NCBI RefSeq assembly: GCF_963678635.1
Contig: NC_087070.1
Location: forward strand, 48,527,467-48,591,466
Origin: Symsagittifera roscoffensis
Lineage: Eukaryota; Xenacoelomorpha; Acoela; Convolutidae
Length of the DNA stretch: 64,000 bases
Direction of reading: 5' to 3'
A program made the translations under genes and the position numbers. This document shows positions 22,249 to 32,710 of the stretch, piece by piece (positions within the stretch are counted from its first letter, which is position 1; every line of letters begins with the position of its first letter). Under the pieces are notes generated by a model. The model saw only the letters and a program-made list of their open reading frames with translations, was not told where the DNA came from and did not search any database.

Positions 22249-22935
22249 ATCCCGACGATGAGTTTTAAAATAGTTCCCTCAAAAACTCGCGGCGGCCAAA
22301 ATCTCATTACAGAAGATGGCTTCAGATATAAAAAAGATCGCAAAACGAGGTGTGGTATTCATTATCGTTGCGTTGTTTCCAGTTGCTACACTCGATTAAT
22401 GATAGACTTACAATCATCTTATATCATCCGAAGTCCAGGGCCACACATTCATAAGCCAGACTACATTTACAACGACCACGAAAGGTTCCGACAAGAAATG
22501 CTGGTAAAAGTTAAAAAATACCCAACGAAAAAACTCAGAACTCTATACGATGAACAAATAAAATCATATTCGGAGCTGGGAGATTTTATTGCACCAGAGT
22601 ATCAGAAAATCAGTAGCGGTCTTCTAAAACATCAAAAACAGCGCAACCAAAATCCAAGAAAAATTTTGCCAAAAAATTCCAACAACCATCAAGACATCGA
22701 AGTTATGCCAAGCATTCCGAGCAATCCGCAAGCATTCGAAATTACGCCATCAGTTCAGAGCAATCCGCTGGACTTCGAAATTATGCCACGAATTTCACCG
22801 CATTCGCGGGACGTCAAGTTTTTACCAGGATTCGAGAACAACAATTCGGAGGACCAGGACATAAAAATAGAACATCCATGGAGTCCGAGAGAAAACTCCA
22901 CCGGGGATTTTTTACTGCATCAATTAAAAGAATGG
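22249..22935 (+). CDS. Exon with canonical FLYWCH zinc finger (module 2)
   Basis: The acceptor TTTTACCAACAG (AG at 22247-22248) and donor GAATGG|GTAACT bound a 229-codon exon that enters and leaves in phase 0, fitting between the linker exon (ends phase 0) and the BTB exon (begins phase 0). The first 65 residues are a clear FLYWCH domain: FKIVPSKTRGGQNLITEDGF, then RYKK, HYRCVVSSC (C-x4-C, with Tyr where Trp is usual), TRLMID, and the His pair HIH before KPD. A charged helical region follows, then about three and a half 13-residue repeats of the form FEIxPSxxSNPxx, then an acidic tail. FLYWCH domains bind DNA or protein in chromatin insulators. An independent intronless gene starting at ATG 22258 and ending at 22995 is the alternative. 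Confidence 0.6.
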
Positions 22936-23852
22936 GTAACTTGTCTGTTCACTTGGCAATCTGCCCAGTTATTTTTTTTTCTGCGCGATGCTTAATTAAA
23001 ACGAAGCAGCGAAAAAGATCTTATCTAGGTTTGGCGAAAAAAAGCTATAGTTCAAATATTGCTCTGAAAATAACCTAAAAAGTTTGCTATTATAGTGAAT
23101 GTTGTCATCTTCCTTTCAAATTATTTTGAGTCAAAAAATGCTCTCAAGAGACTACTGTTTCCAGTTGTCGTGTGTAATATTTTCATCTACGTATGATTCA
23201 TTTGAATTTCTAATAAATTGAATGTCAAACTTTATTGTTCATTGAGTTAGTTTTTGATATTTATATTCAGAAATTTCGAATTCTGAGAGAAATTCTTGCT
23301 TGAGATGATTTTGTATTCTGATACCTAATTTTCTTCAAAGTAGAAAGGATAATATATAGGGGATGGGGAGGGCGCAATTAGAAGTTTTATCCCCTTGGAA
23401 ACCAAAATGCTACTTTCTGTCTTTGGCCGGCCGACCGAGCTCGTTTTGTTAACGCGCGTTTACTGGCAAATTATAAAGTCGAAAAAAGTTTGCGCCTTTG
23501 CACCAAAAAGGCAAATATACATATTTTATCAATGTGGTGCTCGGAAATGTACTTATTCCTCGGACACGTCGAATTCGTCCGCATTTCTAAAACAAGATTC
23601 AGTCCAATTCCGCTTTAGCTGTATGAAAAAACATGGGTTCAGTCAGCTAAGCCTTCGCTTAGTAATATTTATCTTCTTGTTAACATATTTGCCTTTCAGT
23701 GATATCAGAAATATTATTGCAACTAAGCCTTTTTGGTGTTTTACCTTGAAGGTCTTCATTCCAATTAGATTAAGATAATAAACACTGTACACTTCATTCA
23801 CAACTATTTTTTTTTGTTAAAATGATAACAAGATTAAAACAATTTGTTTTAG
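22936..23852 (+). other. Intron between FLYWCH module 2 and the BTB exon
   Basis: GT-AG intron. An open frame at 23395-23778 (127 codons) contains YQCGARKC and FRFSCMKKHG. These Cys/His are suggestive of a finger, but I cannot match them to a family and found no supporting splice sites. Otherwise nothing was recognised. Confidence 0.45.
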
Positions 23853-24286
23853 TCTTCGGTGAATAGTGCAGCTTCTGCTTTGGGATCCTCGACTTCGACA
23901 AATGTCACTGTTCCTAACTTCTCTGTCGGCGATGCTCCCACCAGCTTGCAAACTGCGCCCACAGAGCTATCGCCCGGAATCAGCGGGGGCGGCTGCGGGA
24001 CGCTGCCGACCTCCAACTCCGACGACTGTGGCACCGAAGATATAATGATGAGCGAGGGAAATTCGCCGATGATGGAATCTCTCGGATCCCCGCAGTCGGT
24101 GCTCTTGGACGTCGCCGGTCAAGCTTATTACACTTCAATGGCAAGTTTGAACAAATTTCCCAACTCGAATCTGTTTAAGTTGACCTTGGGAAGCGAAGAC
24201 AGTGGTGATGTGAGCGAGAGAGGGAGGCTGAGTTATTTTATCGACCGAGACCCGACTGTGTTTGAACACATTCTGAACTACGTCAG
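23853..24286 (+). CDS. BTB/T1 exon (KCTD-type)
   Basis: Enters in phase 0 after TTTGTTTTAG and leaves in phase 2 at GTCAG|GTAAAC. The first 80 residues are a Ser/Thr/Gly-rich linker with an acidic patch. From about residue 82 of the exon comes the BTB/T1 fold of the KCTD family: SVLLDVAGQAYYTSMASL, FPNSNLFKL, the signature YFIDRDPTVFEHILNYVR. In KCTD proteins this domain forms pentamers or other oligomers and often docks cullin-3. The intron interrupts the domain just after LNYVR, and the next exon supplies the rest. The insertion DSGDVSERGRLS before YFIDRD sits where KCTD1/15 and KCTD8/12/16 also have a variable loop. Confidence 0.85.
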
Positions 24287-26779
24287 GTAAACTGAACAAG
24301 AACAACTTTTCACATCTTCTATTTCTCCTCTCTAGTTTTCATAACGCGCTGCCTTCTAAAGATTCATATACATTAGCTTGCCAAAGGGTCATACACTTTC
24401 GATTCCTTGGAACGAACAATAATAGAATTTGAAGGGAATGAGTTGCATCTCTCATGAGTAACATCGCGCCTACTCATCGGTTTAATTATTATTCAAGTGT
24501 CAATGAACGAAGTGAAAACACTATTTACATCGTGTTTTTTTTAAGAATCGATGAACGAAGAAGACTCTTATATATAGGTGGTGATGTTTTTTCAAATTTT
24601 CGGTTTTTTTCAGGAAAAGTCTTCAAATTTGTTCAGGCTTTAATTTGATTTTTCGCAGTTTGACTGATTTGTTTTTAAGTTCAGTTTGTTTCCTTTGTTA
24701 AAAGGAAGTAAAACTCCAATATCGAACTTCAAAAACTTGAAGGTCACGAAAATTGTGATCGCCTTCTACTTTAGAAAGGGGATATTAATTGTCGCAGGGA
24801 AAATTTACTTATTGATCCAGTTTTCTCAAATTGTGTTAATTTTACCTACAATGTGTTATGTCAAGTGTAAATTTTTCTAGAACTTGCTCTCAAAGAGCTT
24901 AAAGGCCATCTAATTTTTGTTTTCGAAATTTGAGATTTTTTTTAAAAAAAAGTCCGTTTTTTCTGTTTGCGTTCATTGACTCTTGTTCACTGTATGTTTT
25001 CTAGGACTATGTCAACATTTCTGGAAAAAAGTAAAACGTACTTCTCAATTTTGCGGTTGAGTCTTTGATTTCTGTTGAAGTTCAGTCTAAATTGAATCTG
25101 TAAACCTAAGGCTAATTGCGCTCTTAAATATTTTCAATGTCGCAAAAAATTTGAATGACTTCCAAACTCAATTATGGTTTATATTTTTCAGTTATAAAGA
25201 ACGAAGTGATTTATCACTTATTTTGGTCATATTTTTTGTATTTTTTTTGCGGCTTTATTTGTGATTGTTTGTTCAAGTTCAATTCTAAAGCGTTTTTAAA
25301 GAAAGGCCAATTGCGCTCACCAATGACAAAAACGTGAATGACTTTTCCCTTTAGAGGAAGATTTTACCGTGTATGTTTTTTTCTCCGAAAGTTGACAAAT
25401 GCTCATAAAAATTTAATCGTTTCTCTAGGTTTCCATGAGTTTATTGACATCTTTACCACTGTCTGTTGGCTATGTTCAGTTGAATGTTAATACTCGAAGT
25501 GAAGACACTTATTTAAGTCGTAGGTTTGATTCATGTTTTCAGGAAAATGTCACGCTCTGTTCACGCTCTTATTTGTTCACGCTCTTATTTGTTTTTTGGT
25601 GGTTCTTAAGTTCAATTTAAATCCGTTTGCTGAAAAGAAGAAAAATTTGTGCTTTTCAATTACGAAACTGCCTTTTTGTATTACCTGTGAACTTAAAATT
25701 TTAATTCTTAAATTACCCAGCGGAAGAAAAAATCTTGATCAGTTTTCTCAAGTTTCTTTAATTTATAAAAAAAACTATCGTTTTTTTTAAAATTCAAATT
25801 CATTTGCTAAAAGGAAAAAAACTGTGCTCTCTATTATACTAATGAAAGTGAAAAAAACACGATTCACTGTGAAAAAAAAACACGATTTCTCCGGAATGAA
25901 AAAATTGACAGCTGTTCAAAAAAGACAATGATTTTTTATTGGTTTCAATTTTTGTGATTTCATTTTTTGGATTCACTTTTTGTGTTTTATTGACACTTTA
26001 ACAGCTGGCTGTTGGCTATAATGATTTTAATGTTAAGAGGCAAAGCGAAGAAGCTCATGCTAATCGTGTCTTTAAATGTTTTTTTTTTAAAGGTTTCAAA
26101 GTTGTTAACGGATCAAATTTGATTTTTCGCAGTTTGACTTCAGTCTTTAATAGTCGATGAACGTAGTTCAGAATCTCATAAAGGCCGTGATTTTTTTGTT
26201 TCGTTTTTTTTCTCAGGAAAAGTCTCGACTTTTCGCGGTATCATTTTTAATATCGACTTTTCGCGGTATCATTTTTGACTTTTCGCGGTATCATTTTAAA
26301 ATTCTTTTTAATTCAGCTTTTCTCTTTTGTTAAAAGTAAGGCATACTCCACTATCGAACATCAAAAAGTCACAATTTTTTGTGAGAAACTTTTTGATCGA
26401 TTTTTAGTTTCGGAAGTGGTATTTAATTTTCAGATTTCCAAGCGAAATAAAAACCTTCTCTTCAACGAACGTGCATCGTGCAAAAAACGCAATTTACTTT
26501 TGTATTAAAACTGGATTTTAATTCTTAGATTTCCCAGCGGAAAAAAATCTACTGTCTATTAATCAAATTTTCAAATAATCAAAATCGGATTATTTTACCA
26601 AAAAACTATCAATCATTGAAAGAATTTTTTTGTGAAATTCGGAAATAAAAAATGTTTTTTTTTGTCAGTTTTTTTGTTTTTTTTTGAGATCATTGACACT
26701 GTCCAACTGTCTATTGGCTATATTTATCAATTTTCTTCATTCTTAGGATTTTTTCCGGAAAATTTTTAAATTTGTTTAG
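24287..26779 (+). repeat. Intron made largely of near-tandem hairpin-family copies
   Basis: At least four plus-strand copies follow one another (about 24505-25010, 25060-25465, 25495-26015, 26080-26715). Each opens with a GAACGAAGTGAAGAC-like string and CAGGAAAAGTC, passes the GTTCAG / AAAGGAA / AAACTCC or equivalent block, and closes with a version of ACTGTCTGTTGGCTAT. The second and third copies are shortened and read TTTAAATCCGTTTGCTGAAA in the middle, as does the copy at 14340. Lengths vary from about 400 to 630 bp. Confidence 0.65.
26226..26296 (+). repeat. Three-copy tandem repeat within a hairpin-family copy
   Basis: GACTTTTCGCGGTATCATTT occurs three times in a row with 25-31 bp spacing. 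It replaces the single CGCAGTTTGACTT block normally found at this point of the family, so it is a local expansion. Confidence 0.75.
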
Positions 26780-27218
26780 GAGTGACCGCTTGTGTTTACC
26801 GTCAGATTTTAAAAATTTCGAGCTTCTTCAAATAGAAGCAACGTTCTACGACATTCCTGGACTAATATCTGAGGTCGAGCGCCATAGACATAAATCTGGG
26901 AGAATTGAAACAACTAAAAGGGAATACAGCGAGTCACATTACATCTTAATGGAAGTTTCCAGAACTTCAAAGGCAATCGAAATCAGTGGCGCAAAGAAAA
27001 CGATTGACTCAATTTTCAACATAAACTCCAATTTAGCTGTCGGCGCAACAAACTGTCTTTATTACCAACAACTTCGGCTTTCAGAGTCGGTAAAAAACTT
27101 AGCACCGGCAGAAGCTGTGGATAAAATTTTGGGGACAGGAGCCTTCAAGATTTTCAAAGTGTCGACAATCACGATAGAAAATGAGCCAACCACAAGCTAC
27201 CATTTTGTTGTCCAATAA
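26780..27218 (+). CDS. Last coding exon: end of BTB plus KCTD C-terminal domain
   Basis: Enters after TTTGTTTAG so that AG from the BTB exon plus G gives Arg, and stops at TAA 27216-27218. It begins SDRLCLPSDFKNFELLQIEA followed by FYDIPGL, the standard end of a KCTD BTB domain. Then comes a separate domain with ILMEVSRTSKAIEISGAKKT, IDSIF and a closing AFKIFKVSTIT ... TSYHFVVQ. This order matches the C-terminal domain of KCTD1/15 and the related H1 domain of KCTD8/12/16 (V-S-G-x-K-x-x-I-x-x-I-F, then a G-F/A-F-x-I strand and a terminal Y-x-F/Y-V-x-R-like strand). I cannot decide which subgroup it belongs to. The protein ends at once after this domain. Confidence 0.85.
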
Positions 27219-27604
27219 AAACTCAGCAACTGCAACCACTTGAAGCTAAGTTTTGAGTAACTTTGTGCTCTCCAAACAAGCTAGATATTGCTAAGAAAAG
27301 CATGAATCTTTTGAAAACTAGTTTCATAATCATATTCAAGAGTTTCTTGTTTGTTAAACAAACGATATTTAAACTGATATGTACGTGTATTTTTTGTGTC
27401 CAATAGTCACTGCAATATTTTCATTACGAATTTGAACTTTGTTATAACTACCTATTTTTTTGCTTGTAACTTAAAACGATTTGTCTGCTACTAAACGCAG
27501 TCAAATGTCTTTGCAGGAAACGATACTTCTAAGTATTTAAACGAAACGCATCTATTTAACATCATGTATTTTTAAAGAACAACGACCAATTGAGTGTGAA
27601 TAAA
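27219..27604 (+). other. Probable 3' UTR of the BTB-KCTD gene
   Basis: Non-coding, about 385 nt from the stop to the first well-placed AATAAA (27599-27604). An AATAAA also overlaps the stop codon itself (27213-27218), but it is too close to the frame to be the usual signal. Confidence 0.5.
27599..27604 (+). promoter_or_regulatory. Candidate poly(A) signal
   Basis: AATAAA in GTGTGAATAAACCAGC, the first such hexamer well clear of the stop codon at 27218. Confidence 0.5.
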
Positions 27605-29239
27605 CCAGCCGAAAGTTATGTCACTGATTACATACGCCAGCCAAAAATCGTCATTCGAATGAAATTTGGGGTAATTTGGTATTTTTGGCTGGTTAACATG
27701 GCAGCTCCTTTATACTCCTGCTTGTTGACAAACCACAGATCAATTTTTTTATCGCAAAAACACTGAAAACAGGTGAAGAGTGCATTCATGTCATTTATGA
27801 ACGAGAACAAAAATCCCACGAAAGTGAGCAAAACGAAATTGATAAAGAGGCAATTGCTGAGAAAAATTTGCGAAACTAAGTCAAAGAATGTTGAAAAACC
27901 AATAACAAAAATTGCATAATTCAATTTGAAGAAAATACGTCCAATAACAACCAGCTTGAAATAAGATTTCAGAAAAACCTAGCGAGCTTAACTAACTGAG
28001 CAGACAAGTTTGGAGCAAATTTACATTAAGCCGAAAACAATTGTTGTTGTAGAGTTATTAAGTACTGAAATTCATCCTTTTGATAACTTTCTTTATAAAA
28101 GGAGCAAAATTAAACGACATACAATTCAAACTACATAAAAGCTGTCCCTTCAAACGACATAAAACTAGGTGACTAAGCCGATAGAGCGTAAGTCGGAAAC
28201 ATTTTTAGACCCTGTTTTTCAAGTTTTTAGACAGGTCTCTGCTAGAAAGAATTTTATTGGTAAGCCTGTAAACATCACAATAGAGCATGGAAGCTAGCCG
28301 ACAGAAAAACAAGACTTTGGCGGAATAAATTATTCCGAAAAAAAATCGAAAATAGGTCTACCAATGTTTTCATACGTTTGTCTCGAACGGAATTAACTTC
28401 GAGGAAAAATACACAAAAATGACAATTATCAGCATTAACGAGGCATTGAAAAAACTAAGAATCGGCTATGAAGCCGAAAAAATTTGGATGGCCTCTTGTT
28501 GAGTCGAAAAAAAAAAACTTCCAAAATAACTTGTGAACTTCAAAAATTTTCTCAGGGTTTGTGAAAATTGTTTTCAAAATAAGTTTGACAAACCCTGAGC
28601 GCCCTTTTATGAAAAATATCACCCCTCAAACGACGCAAATTAAGGTGGCTCAGACGATATGAGACTAGCGGAAACCTCTTAAACAACCAAACATTTTAGG
28701 TGAATAAAAAAAGCTGAAAATCAAAAAACCAAACATCATGAACATAAATGAGCGTAAAAGGAATTCAAAAAGCAAACATACTAAAATTCATCTGGTGACT
28801 GAATATGTCAGCTAGCGAAATGATTCAGTTAATCGGAATTGATTCCGTTGCCTGTTTGTTAACCGGAAAAGAGTCTGTTCCGATTTAATGTGCCTGGTCT
28901 TTTCCTTTCGCCATGTGCGGGAATCGAGCGCACAACCTGGAGATCTCTGCCATTTGCTCTTTTATCTAATAAGACACTAGCCATCAATAAGGTGGATAAG
29001 CAAATGATATTAAATGGCTGACGCTATGCCATAAAGGTCACCATAAAAAAGACTTGTAATATAGCACAAAGCTTGCGTGTAAAAACGCTGTCAATGTTAT
29101 CGAACCCTGTCATTCTGCCGAATACTTTAAAAGTAGGAAAAAACTTAATTTGCATCCACTTAGAGCTTAATTGCAACCCACTGCTATTACCCAAACAAAT
29201 ACGAATTGCAAATATGAACGGATTTGTCAATTAAGTGTA
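27605..29239. other. Intergenic, dispersed repeat scraps
   Basis: No gene is supported. A motif of the form AACGACxxAAATTAGGTxACTxAGCC recurs at about 28130 and 28630 and again at 31050, 33400, 39045 and 48790, so it marks a dispersed repeat. A tRNA-like remnant lies at 28905-28985. Confidence 0.4.
28905..28985 (-). repeat. tRNA-like remnant
   Basis: The minus strand reads GGTTGTGCGCTCGATTCCCG followed by CACATGG: a T-arm with stem TGTGCG/CGCACA and a B-box-like loop. The D-arm half is degenerate and no clean anticodon arm or acceptor stem forms, so it is not a functional tRNA gene. Confidence 0.4.
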
Positions 29240-30190
29240 ACTAGCGTTTAACTTACCTCCTGTGCTTCGAATTTTTGACAATTCATAAAAAAATGCATAT
29301 TTGGGATGAAGATCTGCATCCTTTGAGTGTACTCTGTCAGCACCCAATTACAGGGTTAGCAATTTCAAATTTTGCGCAATAATTTTTCTTCAAATTTTGA
29401 AAAACCATAACACTTTGTGAAGTTTTTTATATCTAAGTTCATTGGAAAAATTTAAAATTTTATAAAAACGTCTCATCTCAAAAACTAAAACCAATTGAAC
29501 AAGATTTGCAACTCCTGAGAGCACTCACACAGTACCCAAATACAGCGGTGGGAATTTGCAATTTGGAGAAACTTCAAGTTTAAGTGCTCTAAAAACAATT
29601 TTTTGAAACAAGGTTAAAAACGCATTATCTGGAAAAGTACAGAGAATTGAGCAGTGATATCGGAAGACAAGAAATGCAACCCCTGGAAGTACTTTTGCAG
29701 TAACCAAATAGAGAGTTGGAAATTTCAAATTTTGTGAAAAAATTCTAAATTTCAGTTTTCAAAATCACAAAAAACGTCATATCTCGGAACTACAAGGTCT
29801 TGGCAGTCATATTTGGAGACAAAACTTGCAATTCTTGGGTGTTTTCCGACAGAGCCCCACTATAGATATGTTGGTGAAATTTTTCATATCTAAGATCTTT
29901 AAGAAATTAAAAAACAACAACAAACGTCACATCCGGGAAATTAAGAGCATTTGAGAAGCAGATGTGCAACTTAGAACTCGTGAAAGTACCTTCACAATAC
30001 CTGACTACAATAACGAGAATTTCAATCTTTCTGAATATTTTTAAATCTATGTTTTCTGAAAAGTGAAAAAAAAATCATAAAAAATTTCGCCATATCTCGA
30101 AATTTACAATGATTGGAGAAGTCATGATTGGAGGCCCAACTCGCAACCCCTGCGGTAACTCTGACAGCATAAAACTATTGGTTTTCTAAA
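29240..30190. repeat. Satellite A, about five units of 140-190 bp
   Basis: Units share the word order GCAACCCCTGxxAGTACT, ACAGxACCxAACTACAGxGT, GGAATTTCAAATTTTG, a TTTTGAAAA block and CGTCATATCTCGGAA. Unit marks fall at about 29320, 29511, 29680, 29831, 29970 and 30147. A second locus with the same units and the same leader is at 51405-52200. Confidence 0.75.
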
Positions 30191-30525
30191 TTCAACTTAT
30201 GAAATAAACCCTGAGTTCAAACTGGAAAATCGAGAAACATTCCTTAATCATTGCATTATACGATATAGTTTTAACGTAACAAAATTCTTTCGTTAAACAA
30301 GCAAAAATCTTCCGTCGAAAAAACTTAAACACGGCGCGATAGTAAAGCCCACATTTAAAAATATAATAGAAAATAGGTAAGCTCTTCTTTGTATGACATG
30401 GCTGCAGATTGGTTCAAAGAGGCCGCAGCAGAAGACGAATTGAAAATCAGTTGGCATTGAAGCCCAGCCAACTTCATCAACGACATTTTATTCAATTAGT
30501 CTAGCATCATATTGTTCATTCTTGC
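30191..30525. other. Spacer between satellite A and the segmental array
   Basis: AT-rich; nothing recognised. Confidence 0.4.
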
Positions 30526-31324
30526 AAGACTAATTTCCTTGAGTGTTTCAATGTGCTCAATTTGCAAAATTTATGAATATATAATTTTAATACTGAAGGA
30601 AAACTGAACTTTACACCAACTGCGACACATCAGATATAAAACTGATCAGGAGCAAAACCTGCAGCATCTTCCAAACTTTCAAAATCTACAGCAACCAAGA
30701 AAAATTTAACACAGAGGCAAAAAAGAGCTTTTCAAATCACTTGCGATAGCACAAAAAGCACAAAAAAACATTGAAAGATAGCATTTAGGAACGGAGAGGA
30801 AGCAACCAAGTCCAAAGAAAATAGAAAAAGTTTCTTAAAAATCACAATTAAAAACCTTCAATATGTTGTCTGGAATGATGTTCTTTTGTAATAAAAACAT
30901 CCAGAAACACATTTGATGGCGCTTAATGAATATTTAAAAACAATTTTCGAGCTAAAAAGTTGCTGTCAAGAAAAAAATTGAACTTATTTCTTCTCTGAGA
31001 CTTTTAACGTTTTGTGCAAACCAGAGGAAAGCATACAAACAATAGTTCCCTCGAGCGATCCAAAGTTAGGTTAGTAAGCCAATAAAGTATAAGCCTAGAT
31101 CATTTAAACCAAAAAAAAAATTCAGCAAAAAAAATCAAAAAAGAAAAATACGAAGTCAAGGCTAGTAGAATTACAAGTCGCAGGAGTAAATGAAAACAAA
31201 AAAAGCAATTACAAGGAAATCTGCATACAGTAAAAATTCTATTATATGGCAACTAAGCCGACGAAACATAAGCAGACAAATTATCAGCCGAAAATTTTTC
31301 TGAATATTTCCCGTTAGAAAAAAA

Positions 31325-31425
31325 ACAGGACCTGTTTAGATTCGAACCCAGGACACTTGCCGTCCCAGACGTATTCGTTACCACCAGAATTAATGCGCCG
31401 GAGACGCTTGAAAGTTTGAATTCAT
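31325..31425 (-). repeat. tRNA-like block of the segmental array, first copy
   Basis: On the minus strand GGTGGTAACGAATACG (A-box-like) is followed by GGACGGCAAGTGTCCTGGGT and TCGAATC (B-box). Copies recur at 33665-33765, 35450-35550 and 36745-36845, with a degenerate one near 39310. The acceptor and anticodon stems do not pair well, so it is a tRNA-derived repeat head and not a gene. It is a different tRNA ancestor from the 15368 family. Confidence 0.55.
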
Positions 31426-32099
31426 AAAAAACCAAGATACCAAGTGAATCTGTTGAACAGTTTGTTAACCCAAAAAAAGTCTACATTCCGGTTTGATAAA
31501 AAATGTATATATTCAAGCGTAAACAAACTTTTATATCAGAAAGCTCATTCAGAAATTCCACCCAGAATAAATAGTCAAGGAGACAAAAACATATTCTCAA
31601 CAGTAGAAAAAATGTCGATCAAAAATTGCACACAAATCAAACTTGTAAAAATTTTAGAATCTCGATTACCAGACCTATAGATAACTTGTGATAGTTTTGA
31701 CGTTACACCTGCACTAAATGTCGAGAATCGGCCATTCCAGCAGATTTACTGTAAAACAAATAGGAAACAGCAACAAAAACCATCCTTCCAAATGTTTGGT
31801 AACAACTTTGATAGAATTTCAATGAAGAAACTTGCTCAGCCTAACTAACTCTTAATTTTTGAACAAGTCAATTCGAATAAATCAAAAACTTTGAAAAATT
31901 CATTTGAAATTGATAGATTGGATTGGATCACTGAACGGCGAAGTTTTTGAAGCAAGATATCAACCGATGCATTTATAAAAAAAATGCAAGCTGTCTTGAT
32001 AAATTGTATTAAGTTGCTATACAAATCTCAAACTTTTGACATACTTCCTGTTACTTCATAGCGTGAATCGGTTCACAAAAAGTTAAATATATAAAAAGT

Positions 32100-32710
32100 C
32101 GCATTCAAGCACTTTATGTTTTTCAAAGCAAGTTCATCAAGTAATGAAACGTGAAATTTGGAAAAAGTTCTCATAGCTTGATTCGGCTCAACATATGAAG
32201 CGATGACTATTTATGCAAACAATCTGTTCAAACAATGAAACTCTCTAAATACTTCAGTTGTATACAAAGCTCGAATCGATCAGCAAAATCTTTGAAGTTT
32301 ACTCGGACAAAAAATTTTTTATTCTGAAAGAGTTAATTGATATCGCGAAACGATTTGCCATTAATGAAAATGTTTTTGAAAAAGCTTATCATTCGTTGAA
32401 AATATTTTGTTACACCATGAATTGAATTTAATTTTTCTAAGCAGGCTCGTCAAGTGATGAAATTTTGAAACATTTTTTTCATTTTATTGCGCGAATTGGT
32501 TAAAAAAGTAAAAGATCCCAGCAAGCTTATCGTGCGACGAAACTCTAAACGCGATGAAGTATTTCAAAACGGTTGATATCATAAAACAATTTAAAAATTA
32601 AAAAAGTACTAAGCAAGCTCACTCATCAAGCGATGGAACTTTGAATTAATACTTTTACTTGATAGCAAAAATCGCTTCACAAATTATAAATTTTACTAGG
32701 CAAATTAATT
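32100..32710. repeat. Degenerate tandem run inside the first array unit
   Basis: GCAAGxTCATCAAGxxATGAAAC-like words recur about every 75-130 bp (about 32130, 32447, 32520, 32620), each followed by TTTGAAA and a GCxxGAATCGGTTCACAAAA-like string. This is an old local tandem expansion. Confidence 0.45.

Noticed and set aside
23395-23778. 127-codon plus-strand ORF with several Cys and His, just before the BTB exon
   Set aside because: The Cys/His spacing fits no finger I know, the C-terminal half is AT-driven hydrophobic sequence, and no matching splice sites were found. Mentioned only within the intron entry.
27628-27924. 98-codon minus-strand hydrophobic ORF
   Set aside because: Composition follows from AT-rich sequence (Phe, Leu, Ile, Asn). 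There is no start context, signal or family pattern, and a similar frame arises in repeat DNA at 45454-45753.
29240-30190. CRISPR-like regular repeats
   Set aside because: Units are long, diverged and contiguous with no unique spacers, in an animal genome. This is satellite DNA.
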